From contig NC_092674.1 of assembly GCF_964355755.1 (NCBI RefSeq), forward strand, positions 19,370,001 through 19,434,000: a stretch of DNA of 64,000 nt. The letters run 5' to 3'. Under the pieces are notes generated by a model. The model did no database searches and had not been told where the DNA came from. It worked only from the letters and a program-made list of their open reading frames with translations. Below are positions 47,558 to 58,500 of this stretch, in pieces (within the stretch, counting starts at the first letter, position 1; each line of letters opens with the position of its first letter). The position numbers and the translations under genes were made by a program. The stretch comes from Antedon mediterranea. Its lineage: Eukaryota; Echinodermata; Crinoidea; Comatulida; Antedonidae.

Positions 47558-49064
47558 TGTCACGAAACCTTGCCAATTTAGTTATACAGAAAACAATTAC
47601 AAATTACTTCAAGAACTTCTATCGTTATTTTAATTATTTTTTTTCCCTTTTCTTTTAAACATTTATACCTCAGGCTCAAACGAGCATTCATATGAAGTTT
47701 CACATTTAACCATTCAATAACATCTAATAAATAAATACCCGTTAACAATAAACACATAAATAAATATCTTACAAGTTCCCTTTACTCCCTCAATTATCTC
47801 TAGAGATGGCCTTTACCCCTTTCCTAATACTCAAAACCCAATTAAATACAATAAACAAATAAATGAATACAACAATAATTAAATAATTACTTCTATTCCA
47901 AATACACTCTACCCTAATTCCCCTATACGTATACTTGCATCATCGTTACACTTTACAATATTATTCAATTAATTTCATCAATATAAATCTCGAATTACCC
48001 TCTTAAATTACTATCCCCATTCCCTATGATCCAATTAATACAACACTTTCTCTATCTCGTCTTATATACTTCGATTATAAATCATTCATCTTCTAATATA
48101 TTTTAGCCACTAATTTTATCAATTTGTCTTATTTATGTTCGCTTCTTTTCCACATGATTATATAATACTCGTTAATTCATAATTCAGTATCTATTCCATA
48201 TTTATAATAACAAAACTTTGTTTCACACTATTTCTTAAATTCGTACCTTATTCTATTCTTTTCCACACATATAATATTCGTTATTTCATAATTCATCTAT
48301 CTATGCCATATATATAATTACAATAAGTTGTTTCACAATATTTCTTAAATTCATATACTACTCTATTCTTTTCCACACATATAATATTTGTTATTTCATA
48401 ATTCATCTATCTATTCCATATATATATAATTACAATAAGTTTACACGTTGACAATGCCATGTAAGTTCCAATCAGGTGGCTATTTCACACACCAGTAGCC
48501 GTTGTATATAACATTCCACGCATTATTTCTGTAACCGTCCTTCTTTTCTTTAACGTCTTTCTTTAATGTCTCCAATTCAAAGGTGTGTCGTACTAGTAGT
48601 AAGTTTTTCCTTTCCGTCTCGTTCAATTCCAATATCGTTACTATTCCGTACTCACAAGTGTTCTGGTTGTCAGAGTCCTTTAGTTATAAATTCAATTAGT
48701 CAATCCGTTCTTCAATGTAGCCTACCACTCAATTAACAGTCGTAAAAAGAGACCTCAAATTAGAAATTAAGGAGTTATTTATTACACGACTACAATATCG
48801 CTGAAGTGTGCATCAAATATCTATATCTCTTACTTTGTGGTTTTCTTTATTTTCTCCGCTTCGCAACTTATCAATGCAACAATAGTAGTTTGCCACACCC
48901 AATCAAGAAATGCAACACTCAGCTTACTCCCAACTCCTTGTTTTCAACCTCGCGCCGTTCCCGCACACACTTTATATATCAACCCATCATCCAATAAGAG
49001 GCCGCTACGCATGAATGACCCCCTCATACGGTACAATGGAACAAAAATAAAATCACTTGTGACA
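47558..49064 (-). repeat. 3' LTR of the Gmr1-type element
   Basis: 1,507 bp, starting tgtcacgaaacc and ending cacttgtgaca on the plus strand. It is AT-rich with an internal tandem similarity (cacatataatattcgttatttcat, two to three copies around 48270-48420, quoted here only as cacatataatattcg). It is identical to 53769-55275 except for two positions seen by eye. Confidence 0.95.
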
Positions 49065-49079
49065 TTTTTCCCCCCACTC
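49065..49079 (-). promoter_or_regulatory. Polypurine tract for plus-strand priming
   Basis: On the minus strand GAGTGGGGGGAAAAA immediately precedes the 3' LTR, the expected position for the second-strand primer. Confidence 0.85.
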
Positions 49080-49107
49080 AAGAACAATGTATGGGGATAT
49101 ACATTTT

Positions 49108-52100
49108 CTAACTACATGAACTGCGGCTGAGATAATCCGCACCTACGTTATCGCTACCTTTGATAGCTTCAATTCGGAACCTGTATGGCTGGAGCGCCAG
49201 TGCCCAGCGCATTATTCTACCATTCGCTAATTTAGCTTTTTGCATGTAAACAAGGGGTTGATGGTCAGTTTCTAAGGTAAATTCTCGACCATATAGGTAT
49301 GTTTCAAACTTACGTACACTCCAAATTATTGATAAACATTCCTTCTCCATAATAGAGTACGCTTTTTCCCGGGGTAGTAACTTCTTGCTGGCATAAGCCA
49401 CAGGGAATTTTTCATTTCCATAATTTTGCAGGAGTACTGCTCCGATTCCCTCGTCACAGGCGTCTGTTCGCAGAATAAACGGTTTACTTAAATCTGGTAG
49501 ACAAAGAATAGGTTTACTGGTTAGTTTTGACTTAAGTGTTTTGAAGGCATTTTCTTGACTTACCTCCCATCGTATCTTGTTTGGTTCTTGATTCTTTGTT
49601 CGATCCGTTAATGGAGACGCAATAGCAGAATAGTGTGGTATGAACCGACGATAATAATTAGTTGTTCCTAGGAATGATCGCAGTTGCTTTTTGGTTTCTG
49701 GTCGTTTTGCTTGAACGATGCTTTGAATTTTCTCAGGTCGTGGTTTCAGATGACCCTTCCCAACAACATGGCCCAAAAATTCAATAGATTCGTATCCGAT
49801 GAAACACTTACTTGGTCTTGCTGTTAAATTAGCTGCTCGTAGACGACGAAATAATTCTTTTAGAATTGTTACATGTTCTTCCCAAGAAGATGTATGTATT
49901 AAGATATCATCGATATAATTTATGGTATTCTTCATTCCATGAAGTAATTTCCTCATTATTCTACTAAACGTAGCCGGGGCGTTTACCAAACCAAAGGGCA
50001 TAACTTTAAATTGGAACAAACCGTTGGGCGTTACAAATGATGTAAGTTGTTTGGAACGTTCATCCATCGGTACCTGCCAATAACCTTTACTAAGATCTAG
50101 TTTTGTGAAATAATTATCAGTGGCTAATTTTGTAAATAACTCATCTTGGTCAGGTATTGGTTCTGCATCAAACACGGTGCTTTGGTTCACCTTCCTGAAA
50201 TCCACACAGAATCTATTTGATCCATCCGGTTTTTTAACCAAAACAATTGGAGAAGCACATGGAGCGCATGATGGTTCAATTACCCCCATGTTTAACATCA
50301 TACTCACTTCATCTTTCACTGTATCCCGCAATGCGTGTGGTAATGGGTATGGTTTGGTTCGAATAGGCTCATCTGTACGAAGTTTTATGTCATGGTTGCC
50401 CAGAGTGGTTTTACCCGGTAAATCTGTGAGAACGTCCCTATAATTTGCAATAAGACGCTTTACCTCTTTTCTACCCATTTCATCACAATCGTCACTAATG
50501 TGGACATCGGCGATAGTTTCTTTAGCCTGCAAAGGATGAAGCTGCAAAAGGTTATCATTGGTCATTTGTAAAGCAATTGGAGCATCACTTACCATATCCT
50601 CACTTTCGATTACAGAAGTACATGCTACTTCCAGCGCCCCCTGTGAAACATCCGATTGGAACTCAGCTAGCGCAGCTCCAGATACATCTTGACGTTCATG
50701 ATATCGTTTAAGAAGATTTGCATGAAATGTTTTTAACTTCCCATTCAGATCTATGCGGTAATCTAAATACCCCATTTTAGCTATGATTGGAAACGGCCCT
50801 TTCCACTGAAGTAGAAGTTTGTTTCGGTCAGTTGGAAGTAAAAGCAAAACCTTATCACCTACTTGGAATTCTCGTGCTCGACTTTTCTTGTCGTAATACT
50901 TCTTGTATCTCCCTTTTGCTTTTTGTAGATTCTTTTGTGCAACTGCACACGTTTCGTTCAATCGTTCCTTTAAGTCTAGAACATATTGATAAGTGGTCTT
51001 GGTTTCTGGCGTGTGAACTTCCCCTGTCCATAACTCTCTTAAAATGGTCATAGGGCCTCGAAGGTTACGTCCATATAGAAGTTCAAAGGGTGAAAACCCA
51101 AGACTTTCTTGTGGAGACTCTCTAATGGCAAATAACAGAGGATCTATATACCTATCCCAGTCGCTGGGTCGTTCCGCACACATCCGTTTTAGCATCTGTT
51201 TCAACGTGCCATTAAATCGTTCAACAAGACCATTGCAGGCTGGATGATACGGTGAAGTCATCATTTGCTTAATAGACAGTAGTTTGCATACTTGTTTCAT
51301 CACCTCTGAAGTGAATTGTGACCCTTGATCCGTCAGCATTTCCTTCGGAATTCCAATTCTAGAAAAGACTTTGACTAAACCTTCCGCAACACGTTCAGCT
51401 TCTATACTTGGTAAAGCGATGGCTTCCGGGTACCTGGTAGCAAAATCTATTATAGTTAGAATGTATCTATTTCTATTTTTAGAGATAGGATGAATTGGAC
51501 CAACGATATCGACAGCTATGCGTTCAAATGGTGCTTCGATTAAAGGCATATTACCTAAAGGAACTTTGGCTACTCTACCTTTTTCAACGGTCCTTTGACA
51601 GATATCACAGGAACGGCAATATCTGGTAATGTCGGCGGTTATCCCTGGCCAATGGAAGTTCGTTAAGACTTTGTCGGTGGTTTTCTTGGCACCTTGATGG
51701 CCGCCTAATAATGATTCGTGCGCCTGTCGCATTACTTGATGTCGCAAAGACTTTGGGACAACGAGTTGAGTAAATATATTTCCATGTTCAACTGACGGAG
51801 AGCTGAATTGCCTATACAAAAGATTATTTTTATAGAAGAAATGAGAAGTTGCATTACTTTTACTTACGCGAACACCTTCATTTTCTGCCAGTTCTTTCGC
51901 TTTCCGGAGTGTTACATCTGTATTTTGTGCGTTCCTTAAATTCTCAACGGTAATGACTTGATCGACTGCTTCTAGAGTTTTGAGTGATTTAAATGGTTTA
52001 GATTGTGTTATAGCTTGTGCCCGAGTAGTGACTGCACATGCTGGGACGTTTCGTCCTGTCCACGTTTTGTCGGGATCATCCGGAGACCGAACACCTTCTA

Positions 52101-53658
52101 TATTCCCTAATATAAGATCAAAAATTGGATTATCCATACATAACGCTTGAGTCATACCTGTAAAATAAGGAGTATTTACTTGTATTGTAGCGAGCGGCAG
52201 CCTTCTCACAGTACCGTCAATTAACACACATGTTTTCACGTTACCAGTAAATTGATCTGGGGATACATAACACTGTTTTATGACAACGCCACTGCAACCA
52301 CTATCCCGTAAGACTGTTACCTTGTGTTGCCCAACCAATCCAGGAGAAACAGGCATACTTCCTGGACCAGATCCCTTCCACGCTGCACTCATGATAGGAA
52401 GAAGATTACCACATTTTAAAGTTACATAACTAGATTTGTTATCCATACAACAACTATTCAATTTATGAGGGTTTGAATTAATTATCATACCTCCACAATT
52501 TTCCGGGGTTTGGAAAGGATTAGGGTTAACTGTACAATTGGATTGTTCCTGCTGTAAAATTAAAGACTTGGGTTCCTCATGAGGGGGACCAGTATATGGG
52601 TTACGTAATCCAGCACATTTATCTACATCTTGTCTACAATTTTTTGCCAAGTGACCCTTTCTATGACATCTAAAACATGTAAGGCCGGTGTTTGGTTTAA
52701 AAGCAGTTGTGGCCCGACAATTTCTTGCTAAATGTCCTACCCGATGACAGAGAAAACAAGTAATGGGATTTGACCTAACTTGGGGATTATTAATGATGGG
52801 TACCGGTTCTTGGGTTACCTGTCTATGAGTGGTGGTAGGCAATCTTTTTGCTGCTATTATATTTCCGAACATACCTCCTCGTGCTTCTAGGTACTGCTCA
52901 GCAATATCAGCCATTTCACCGATAGTTTTTGGCTGACGTTCCCGAAGAAATAACGCTAACTCTCGACCACATCCATCAGTAAACTGCTCTCTCAATAGAA
53001 GGTCTTTCAGTCCATCATATGATTGTGTTGCTTCTGCCAATTCAATCCACCTGGTAAGATAATTTTCTATCCTTGCTGCGAACTGATGACCACTTTCTCC
53101 TGTCTCTGGTTTCGCCAATCGAAGTTTATTTCGGAACCCATCTGCCGTTAACTGAAATCTTTTCAGAAGTGCTGTTTTCAATGTCCGGTAATTATCTGCA
53201 TCCTCTGTGGAAAGTCTAGAATACACTTCGAGAGATTTTCCCGTTAGTAAAGCACTTAAATTTATAGCCCAGTATTCAACACTCCATCCCTGACTAACTG
53301 CATATCTTTCATATCGTTTCAAATAGGAATCCAGGTCATCCTTTCCTTCATTGAAAGCGGGCAACTTGGGAGTTCGAGCATTTATCTTATTGGTGTTTGG
53401 GTCGCATGTTTTAACTCTAGGAGTGTCCCCTCCCTCTAATTTAACCTTTTCTAACATTAACTGCATTTCTAATATCTGTTGGTCATTTCTGCGCAATTCT
53501 AATTGGTGAGCCCTCCCCTCTCGTTCCTCCTTCTGCTTTTCTTTCTTTTCAAATTCCTCACTTTTCTCTCTCTCACTGACAAACTCTCGCAATTCCATGC
53601 CGCTATAACCCAACGCCTTACCAGCCTCCACGAGCCTTTCAAGATCCATGATGCACAC
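49108..53658 (-). CDS. Gag-Pol polyprotein of the Gmr1-type retrotransposon (intact, 1516 aa)
   Basis: A single uninterrupted frame starts 89 nt after the primer-binding site; the start may be the first Met or Met4 (MDLERLVEAG). Gag: a charged coiled-coil-like stretch at about 25-75, a capsid-like region at about 95-260, and two CCHC zinc knuckles at 301-314 (CFLCHRVGHLARNC) and 328-341. Aspartic protease: DSG at 452-454. Integrase: HHCC zinc domain with H647, H654, C684, C687, and a catalytic D717, D777, E813 triad with the classical 35-residue D-E spacing. Reverse transcriptase: KLDLSKGYW with D1188 and YIDD at 1248-1251. RNase H: D1399 in RTDACDEG. The protein packages its RNA, copies it to DNA and integrates it. 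Gag and Pol lie in one frame without a shift or internal stop. Integrase lies before reverse transcriptase, unlike typical Ty3/gypsy. The catalytic residues I can identify are all present. Confidence 0.95.
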   Translation of the reverse strand: MCIMDLERLVEAGKALGYSGMELREFVSEREKSEEFEKKEKQKEEREGRAHQLELRRNDQQILEMQLMLEKVKLEGGDTPRVKTCDPNTNKINARTPKLPAFNEGKDDLDSYLKRYERYAVSQGWSVEYWAINLSALLTGKSLEVYSRLSTEDADNYRTLKTALLKRFQLTADGFRNKLRLAKPETGESGHQFAARIENYLTRWIELAEATQSYDGLKDLLLREQFTDGCGRELALFLRERQPKTIGEMADIAEQYLEARGGMFGNIIAAKRLPTTTHRQVTQEPVPIINNPQVRSNPITCFLCHRVGHLARNCRATTAFKPNTGLTCFRCHRKGHLAKNCRQDVDKCAGLRNPYTGPPHEEPKSLILQQEQSNCTVNPNPFQTPENCGGMIINSNPHKLNSCCMDNKSSYVTLKCGNLLPIMSAAWKGSGPGSMPVSPGLVGQHKVTVLRDSGCSGVVIKQCYVSPDQFTGNVKTCVLIDGTVRRLPLATIQVNTPYFTGMTQALCMDNPIFDLILGNIEGVRSPDDPDKTWTGRNVPACAVTTRAQAITQSKPFKSLKTLEAVDQVITVENLRNAQNTDVTLRKAKELAENEGVRVSKSNATSHFFYKNNLLYRQFSSPSVEHGNIFTQLVVPKSLRHQVMRQAHESLLGGHQGAKKTTDKVLTNFHWPGITADITRYCRSCDICQRTVEKGRVAKVPLGNMPLIEAPFERIAVDIVGPIHPISKNRNRYILTIIDFATRYPEAIALPSIEAERVAEGLVKVFSRIGIPKEMLTDQGSQFTSEVMKQVCKLLSIKQMMTSPYHPACNGLVERFNGTLKQMLKRMCAERPSDWDRYIDPLLFAIRESPQESLGFSPFELLYGRNLRGPMTILRELWTGEVHTPETKTTYQYVLDLKERLNETCAVAQKNLQKAKGRYKKYYDKKSRAREFQVGDKVLLLLPTDRNKLLLQWKGPFPIIAKMGYLDYRIDLNGKLKTFHANLLKRYHERQDVSGAALAEFQSDVSQGALEVACTSVIESEDMVSDAPIALQMTNDNLLQLHPLQAKETIADVHISDDCDEMGRKEVKRLIANYRDVLTDLPGKTTLGNHDIKLRTDEPIRTKPYPLPHALRDTVKDEVSMMLNMGVIEPSCAPCASPIVLVKKPDGSNRFCVDFRKVNQSTVFDAEPIPDQDELFTKLATDNYFTKLDLSKGYWQVPMDERSKQLTSFVTPNGLFQFKVMPFGLVNAPATFSRIMRKLLHGMKNTINYIDDILIHTSSWEEHVTILKELFRRLRAANLTARPSKCFIGYESIEFLGHVVGKGHLKPRPEKIQSIVQAKRPETKKQLRSFLGTTNYYRRFIPHYSAIASPLTDRTKNQEPNKIRWEVSQENAFKTLKSKLTSKPILCLPDLSKPFILRTDACDEGIGAVLLQNYGNEKFPVAYASKKLLPREKAYSIMEKECLSIIWSVRKFETYLYGREFTLETDHQPLVYMQKAKLANGRIMRWALALQPYRFRIEAIKGSDNVGADYLSRSSCS

Positions 53659-53746
53659 TGTAGCCTTATCGTTTTCAATATCTGTAATAAGAACACTAAA
53701 ATACTGTTATTTTTTTTCTGTATATTTTTTTTTTAAGATTGGCAAT

Positions 53747-53764
53747 TTCCCGGACGAGCCCCCA
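53747..53764 (-). promoter_or_regulatory. Primer-binding site, complementary to tRNA-Pro 3' end
   Basis: Minus strand TGGGGGCTCGTCCGGGAA lies four bases inside the 5' LTR. The first 17 bases equal the tRNA-Pro primer site known from gammaretroviruses, so the primer is probably tRNA-Pro. Confidence 0.8.
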
Positions 53765-53768
53765 TAAA

Positions 53769-55275
53769 TGTCACGAAACCTTGCCAATTTAGTTATACAG
53801 AAAACAATTACAAATTACTTCAAGAACTTCTATCGTTATTTTAATTATTTTTTTTCCCTTTTCTTTTAAACATTTATACCTCAGGCTCAAACGAGCATTC
53901 ATATGAAGTTTCACATTTAACCATTCAATAACATCTAATAAATAAATACCCGTTAACAATAAACACATAAATAAATATCTTACAAGTTCCCTTTACTCCC
54001 TCAATTATCTCTAGAGATGGCCTTTACCCCTTTCCTAATACTCAAAACCCAATTAAATACAATAAACAAATAAATGAATACAACAATAATTAAATAATTA
54101 CTTCTATTCCAAATACACTCTACCCTAATTCCCCTATACGTATACTTGCATCATCGTTACACTTTACAATATTATTCAATTAATTTCATCAATATAAATC
54201 TCGAATTACCCTCTTAAATTACTATCCCCATTCCCTATGATCCAATTAATACAACACTTTCTCTATCTCGTCTTATATACTTCGATTATAAATCATTCAT
54301 CTTCTAATATATTTTAGCCACTAATTTTATCAATTTGTCTTATTTATGTTCGCTTCTTTTCCACATAATTATATAATACTCGTTAATTCATAATTCAGTA
54401 TCTATTCCATATTTATAATAACAAAACTTTGTTTCACACTATTTCTTAAATTCGTACCTTATTCTATTCTTTTCCACACATATAATATTCGTTATTTCAT
54501 AATTCATCTATCTATGCCATATATATAATTACAATAAGTTGTTTCACAATATTTCTTAAATTCATATACTACTCTATTCTTTTCCACACATATAATATTT
54601 GTTATTTCATAATTCATCTATCTATTCCATATATATATAATTACAATAAGTTTACACGTTGACAATGCCATGTAAGTTCCAATCAGGTGGCTATTTCACA
54701 CACCAGTAGCCGTTGTATATAACATTCCACGCATTATTTCTGTAACCGTCCTTCTTTTCTTTAACGTCTTTCTTTAATGTCTCCAATTCAAAGGTGTGTC
54801 GTACTAGTAGTAAGTTTTTCCTTTCCGTCTCGTTCAATTCCAATATCGTTACTATTCCGTACTCACAAGTGTTCTGGTTGTCAGAGTCCTTTAGTTATAA
54901 ATTCAATTAGTCAATCCGTTCTTCAATGTAGCCTACCACTCAATTAACAGTCGTAAAAAGAGACCTCAAATTAGAAATTAAGGAGTTATTTATTACACGA
55001 CTACAATATCGCTGAAGTGTGCATCAAATATCTATATCTCTTACTTTGTGGTTTTCTTTATTTTCTCCGCTTAGCAACTTATCAATGCAACAATAGTAGT
55101 TTGCCACACCCAATCAAGAAATGCAACACTCAGCTTACTCCCAACTCCTTGTTTTCAACCTCGCGCCGTTCCCGCACACACTTTATATATCAACCCATCA
55201 TCCAATAAGAGGCCGCTACGCATGAATGACCCCCTCATACGGTACAATGGAACAAAAATAAAATCACTTGTGACA
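53769..55275 (-). repeat. 5' LTR of the Gmr1-type element
   Basis: The transcriptional start and promoter of the element should lie here (minus strand). Same length as the other LTR (1,507 bp). I did not identify a clear TATA box position. Confidence 0.95.
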
Positions 55276-55280
55276 TACAT
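55276..55280. repeat. Target-site duplication TACAT, right
   Basis: Matches 47553-47557; the host sequence then continues ttcaaaccc as at the empty site. Confidence 0.9.
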
Positions 55281-55357
55281 TTCAAACCCAAAATTAAAAC
55301 TTTTTTTTAGACAACTTCTAATGTTTATTAAAATGTGCTTTTTCATTTTTTTTTCAG

Positions 55358-55421
55358 TTACTGCTGTGGTTTTAGACATCCTCCACTTCACATACAAGTT
55401 AATGGCTTATTAATAATTAAG
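55358..55421 (+). other. Exon-like cassette B, copy downstream of the retrotransposon
   Basis: Identical in layout to 37171-37234, with acceptor and GTAATC donor kept. It is separated from cassette A3 copy (47230-47314) by the 7.7-kb insertion. Confidence 0.3.
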
Positions 55422-55574
55422 GTAATCAGTAAACTCATTATAAATGTTTTGCTTTAATTTACTAACAATGTTTCATTTATCTACTAACCATACATAAACA
55501 CACTCACACACCAACATACACAAAACACCTTTTAGAATAGCTTGTATTTAATGTAGAACAAATTAAATCTTCTT

Positions 55575-58500
55575 GTACTAGACTAAAGTTAAACACAGAA
55601 ATGCAATCAGTTTAGTTAATTACTGTAGGGAAAAATTAAAAACAGCAATACAGTTCAGTTAGTTGCTGTAGGACAAAATTAAACTAAGGAATACAGTTTA
55701 GTTTAGTTATTTACTGTAAGGAAAAATTAGAAGCAGCAATGTAGTTTAGTTGGTTGTAGAACATATTTAAACAGGGGAATACAGTTCAGTTTAGTTATTT
55801 TCTGTATAGGAAAACAATTAAAAACATCAATTCAGTTTAGTATAGTTTAGTTAATTGTACTGTAGGACAAATTTAAACACAGCAATGGAATTTAGTTGGT
55901 TGTGAAACAAAAGTGAACATAGTTTAGTTTGGTTAATTGTTGTAGGACAAATGTAGACACAACAATGTAGTTTAGTTTAGTTGTTTGTAGAACACAATTA
56001 AACCGAGCAATTCAGTTTAGTTAAGTTGGTTGTAGAACAAAATTAAACCGAGCAATTCAATTTATCTATTGAACAACCCAATAATACAGGACATTCAAGT
56101 AGTTAGACATGTGTAGGGGTACAGTTATTATATAACCTATTTAGGAGTACATATATTTGACAACTCTAAAATTATAATTGGTTGAGAAATCATCTATTGA
56201 ACAACCCAATAGCCATTCAAGTAGTTAGACATGTTTAAGAGTACAGTTATTATAGAACACAATTAAGAGTAATTATTTTAAAAAAATCTGAAAGTATAAT
56301 TGGTTGAGAAATCATCTATTGAAAAACTCAATAATACAGAACATTCAAGTAGTTAGACATGTGTAGGGGTACAGTTTTTATAGAACACAATTAAGAGTAA
56401 ATTGTAGTTTTTATCAATTGGTTGTAGAAGAAATTTAAACACAGCAATGCAGTTTAGGTTAGTTAGTTGTTTATGGCAAAATTAAACACAGGATTGCAGT
56501 TCAGTTTAGTTGGTTGTAGAAGAAATTTAAACACAGCAATGCAGTTCAGTTTAGTTAGTTGTTTAGGGCAAAATAAAACAACAAATCTAACAGTGTAATT
56601 GGTTGAGAAATCATCTATTGAACAACTCAATAATACAGAACATTCAAGTAGTTAGACATGTGTAGGGGAACAGTTTTTATAGAACACAATTAAGAGTACA
56701 TTGTAGTTTGATCTATTGGTTGTAGGATAAATTTAAACACAGCAATGCAGTTCAGTTTAGTTAGTTGTTTAGGGCAAAATAAAACAACAAATCTAACAGT
56801 GTAATTGGTTGAGAAATCATCTATTGAACAACTCAATAATACAGGACATTCAAGTAGTTAGACATGTCTGGGGGGACAGTTATTATAGAACACAATTAAG
56901 AGTAAATTGTAGTTTTTTATCAATTGGTTGTAGAAGAAATTTAAACACAGCAATGCAGTTCAGGTTAGTTAGTTGTTTAGGGCAAAATTAAACACAGGAT
57001 TGCAGTTCAGTTTAGTTGGTTGTAGGTGAAATTTAAACACAGCAATACAGTTCAGTTTAGTTAGTTGTTTAGGGCAAAATAAAACAGCAAATCTAACAGT
57101 GTAATTGGTTGAGAAATCATCTATTGGACAACACAATAAAACAGGACATTCAAGTAGTTAGACATGTGTAGGAGGACAGTTATTATAGAACACAATTAGG
57201 AGTACATATTTTAGACAAATCTAAAAGTATAATTGATTGAAAAATTATCTATTGAACAACTCAACAATACATGACATTAAAGTAGTCAGACATGTGTAGG
57301 GGTACAGTTATTATAGAACACAATTAAGAGTACATATTTTAGACAAATCTAAAAGTATAATTGATTGAAAAATTATCTATTGAACAACTCAACAATACAT
57401 GACATTAAAGTAGTCAGACATGTGTAGGGGTACAGTTATTATAGAACACAATTAAGAGTACATATTTTAGACAAATCTAAAAGTCTAATTGATTCAGAAA
57501 TTATCTATTGAACAACTCAACAATACAGGACATTAAAGTAGTCAGACAAGTGTAGGGGTACAGTTATTATAGAGCACAATTAAGAGTACATATTTTAGAC
57601 AAATCTAAAAGTCTAATTGATTGAGAAATTATCTATTGAACAACTCAACAATACAGGACATTAAAGTAGTCAGACAAGTGTAGGGGTACAGTTATTATAG
57701 AGCACAATTAAGAGTACATATTTTAGACAAATCTAACAGTACTATTTGTTTAAAAATCATCTATTGAACAACCCAATAATACAGGACATTCAAGTAGTTA
57801 GACATGTGTAGGGGTACAGTTATTATAGAACACAATTAAGAGTATATTGTAGTTTTTATCAATTGGTTGTAGAAGAAATTTAAACACAGCAATGCAGTTT
57901 AGGTTAGTTAGTTGTTTATGGCAAAATTAAACACAGGAATCCAGTTCAGTTTAGTTAGTTGTAGAAGAAATTTAAACACAGCAATGCAGTTCAGTTTAGT
58001 TAGTTGTTTAGGGAAAAATTAAACACAGGATTGCAGTTCAGTTTAGTTGGAATTGTAGGTGAAATATAAACACAGCAATACAGTTCAGTTTAGTTGTTTA
58101 GGGCAAAATAAAACAACAAATCTAACAGTGTAATTGGTTGAGAAATCATCTATTGAACAACTCAATAATACAGAACATTGAAGTAGTTAGACATGTGTAG
58201 GGGTACAGTTATTTTAGAACACAATTAAGAGTACATATTTTAGACAAATATAAAAGTCTAATTGATTGAGAAATTATCTATTGAACAACTCAACAATACA
58301 GGACATTAAAGTTATAGTCAGACATATGTAGGGGTACAGTTATTATAGAGCACAATTAAGAGTACATTGTAGTTTGATCTATTGGTTGTAGGATAAATTT
58401 AAACACAGCAATGCAGTTCAGTTTAGTTAGTTGTTTAGGGCAAAATAAAACAACAAATCTAACAGTGTAATTGGTTGAGAAATCATCTATTGAACAACTC

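Larger units (their letters stand above)
47558..55275 (-). mobile_element. Full-length Gmr1-type Ty3/gypsy LTR retrotransposon
   Basis: The 7,718-bp element is oriented on the minus strand. It has two 1,507-bp LTRs with TG...CA ends, a primer-binding site, a polypurine tract, one open gag-pol frame and a 5-bp target duplication. The pol order is protease, integrase, reverse transcriptase, RNase H. In ordinary Ty3/gypsy elements the integrase comes last; this order defines the Gmr1 group described from deuterostomes. Two LTR differences (48156 region g/a; 48863 region c/a) and no indels indicate a very recent insertion. It sits between cassettes A3 and B of the duplicated segment. Confidence 0.95.

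Noticed and set aside
48806-49130. Short plus-strand frames inside the LTRs (also 55017-55413)
   Set aside because: They lie within non-coding LTR and flank sequence, antisense to the element.
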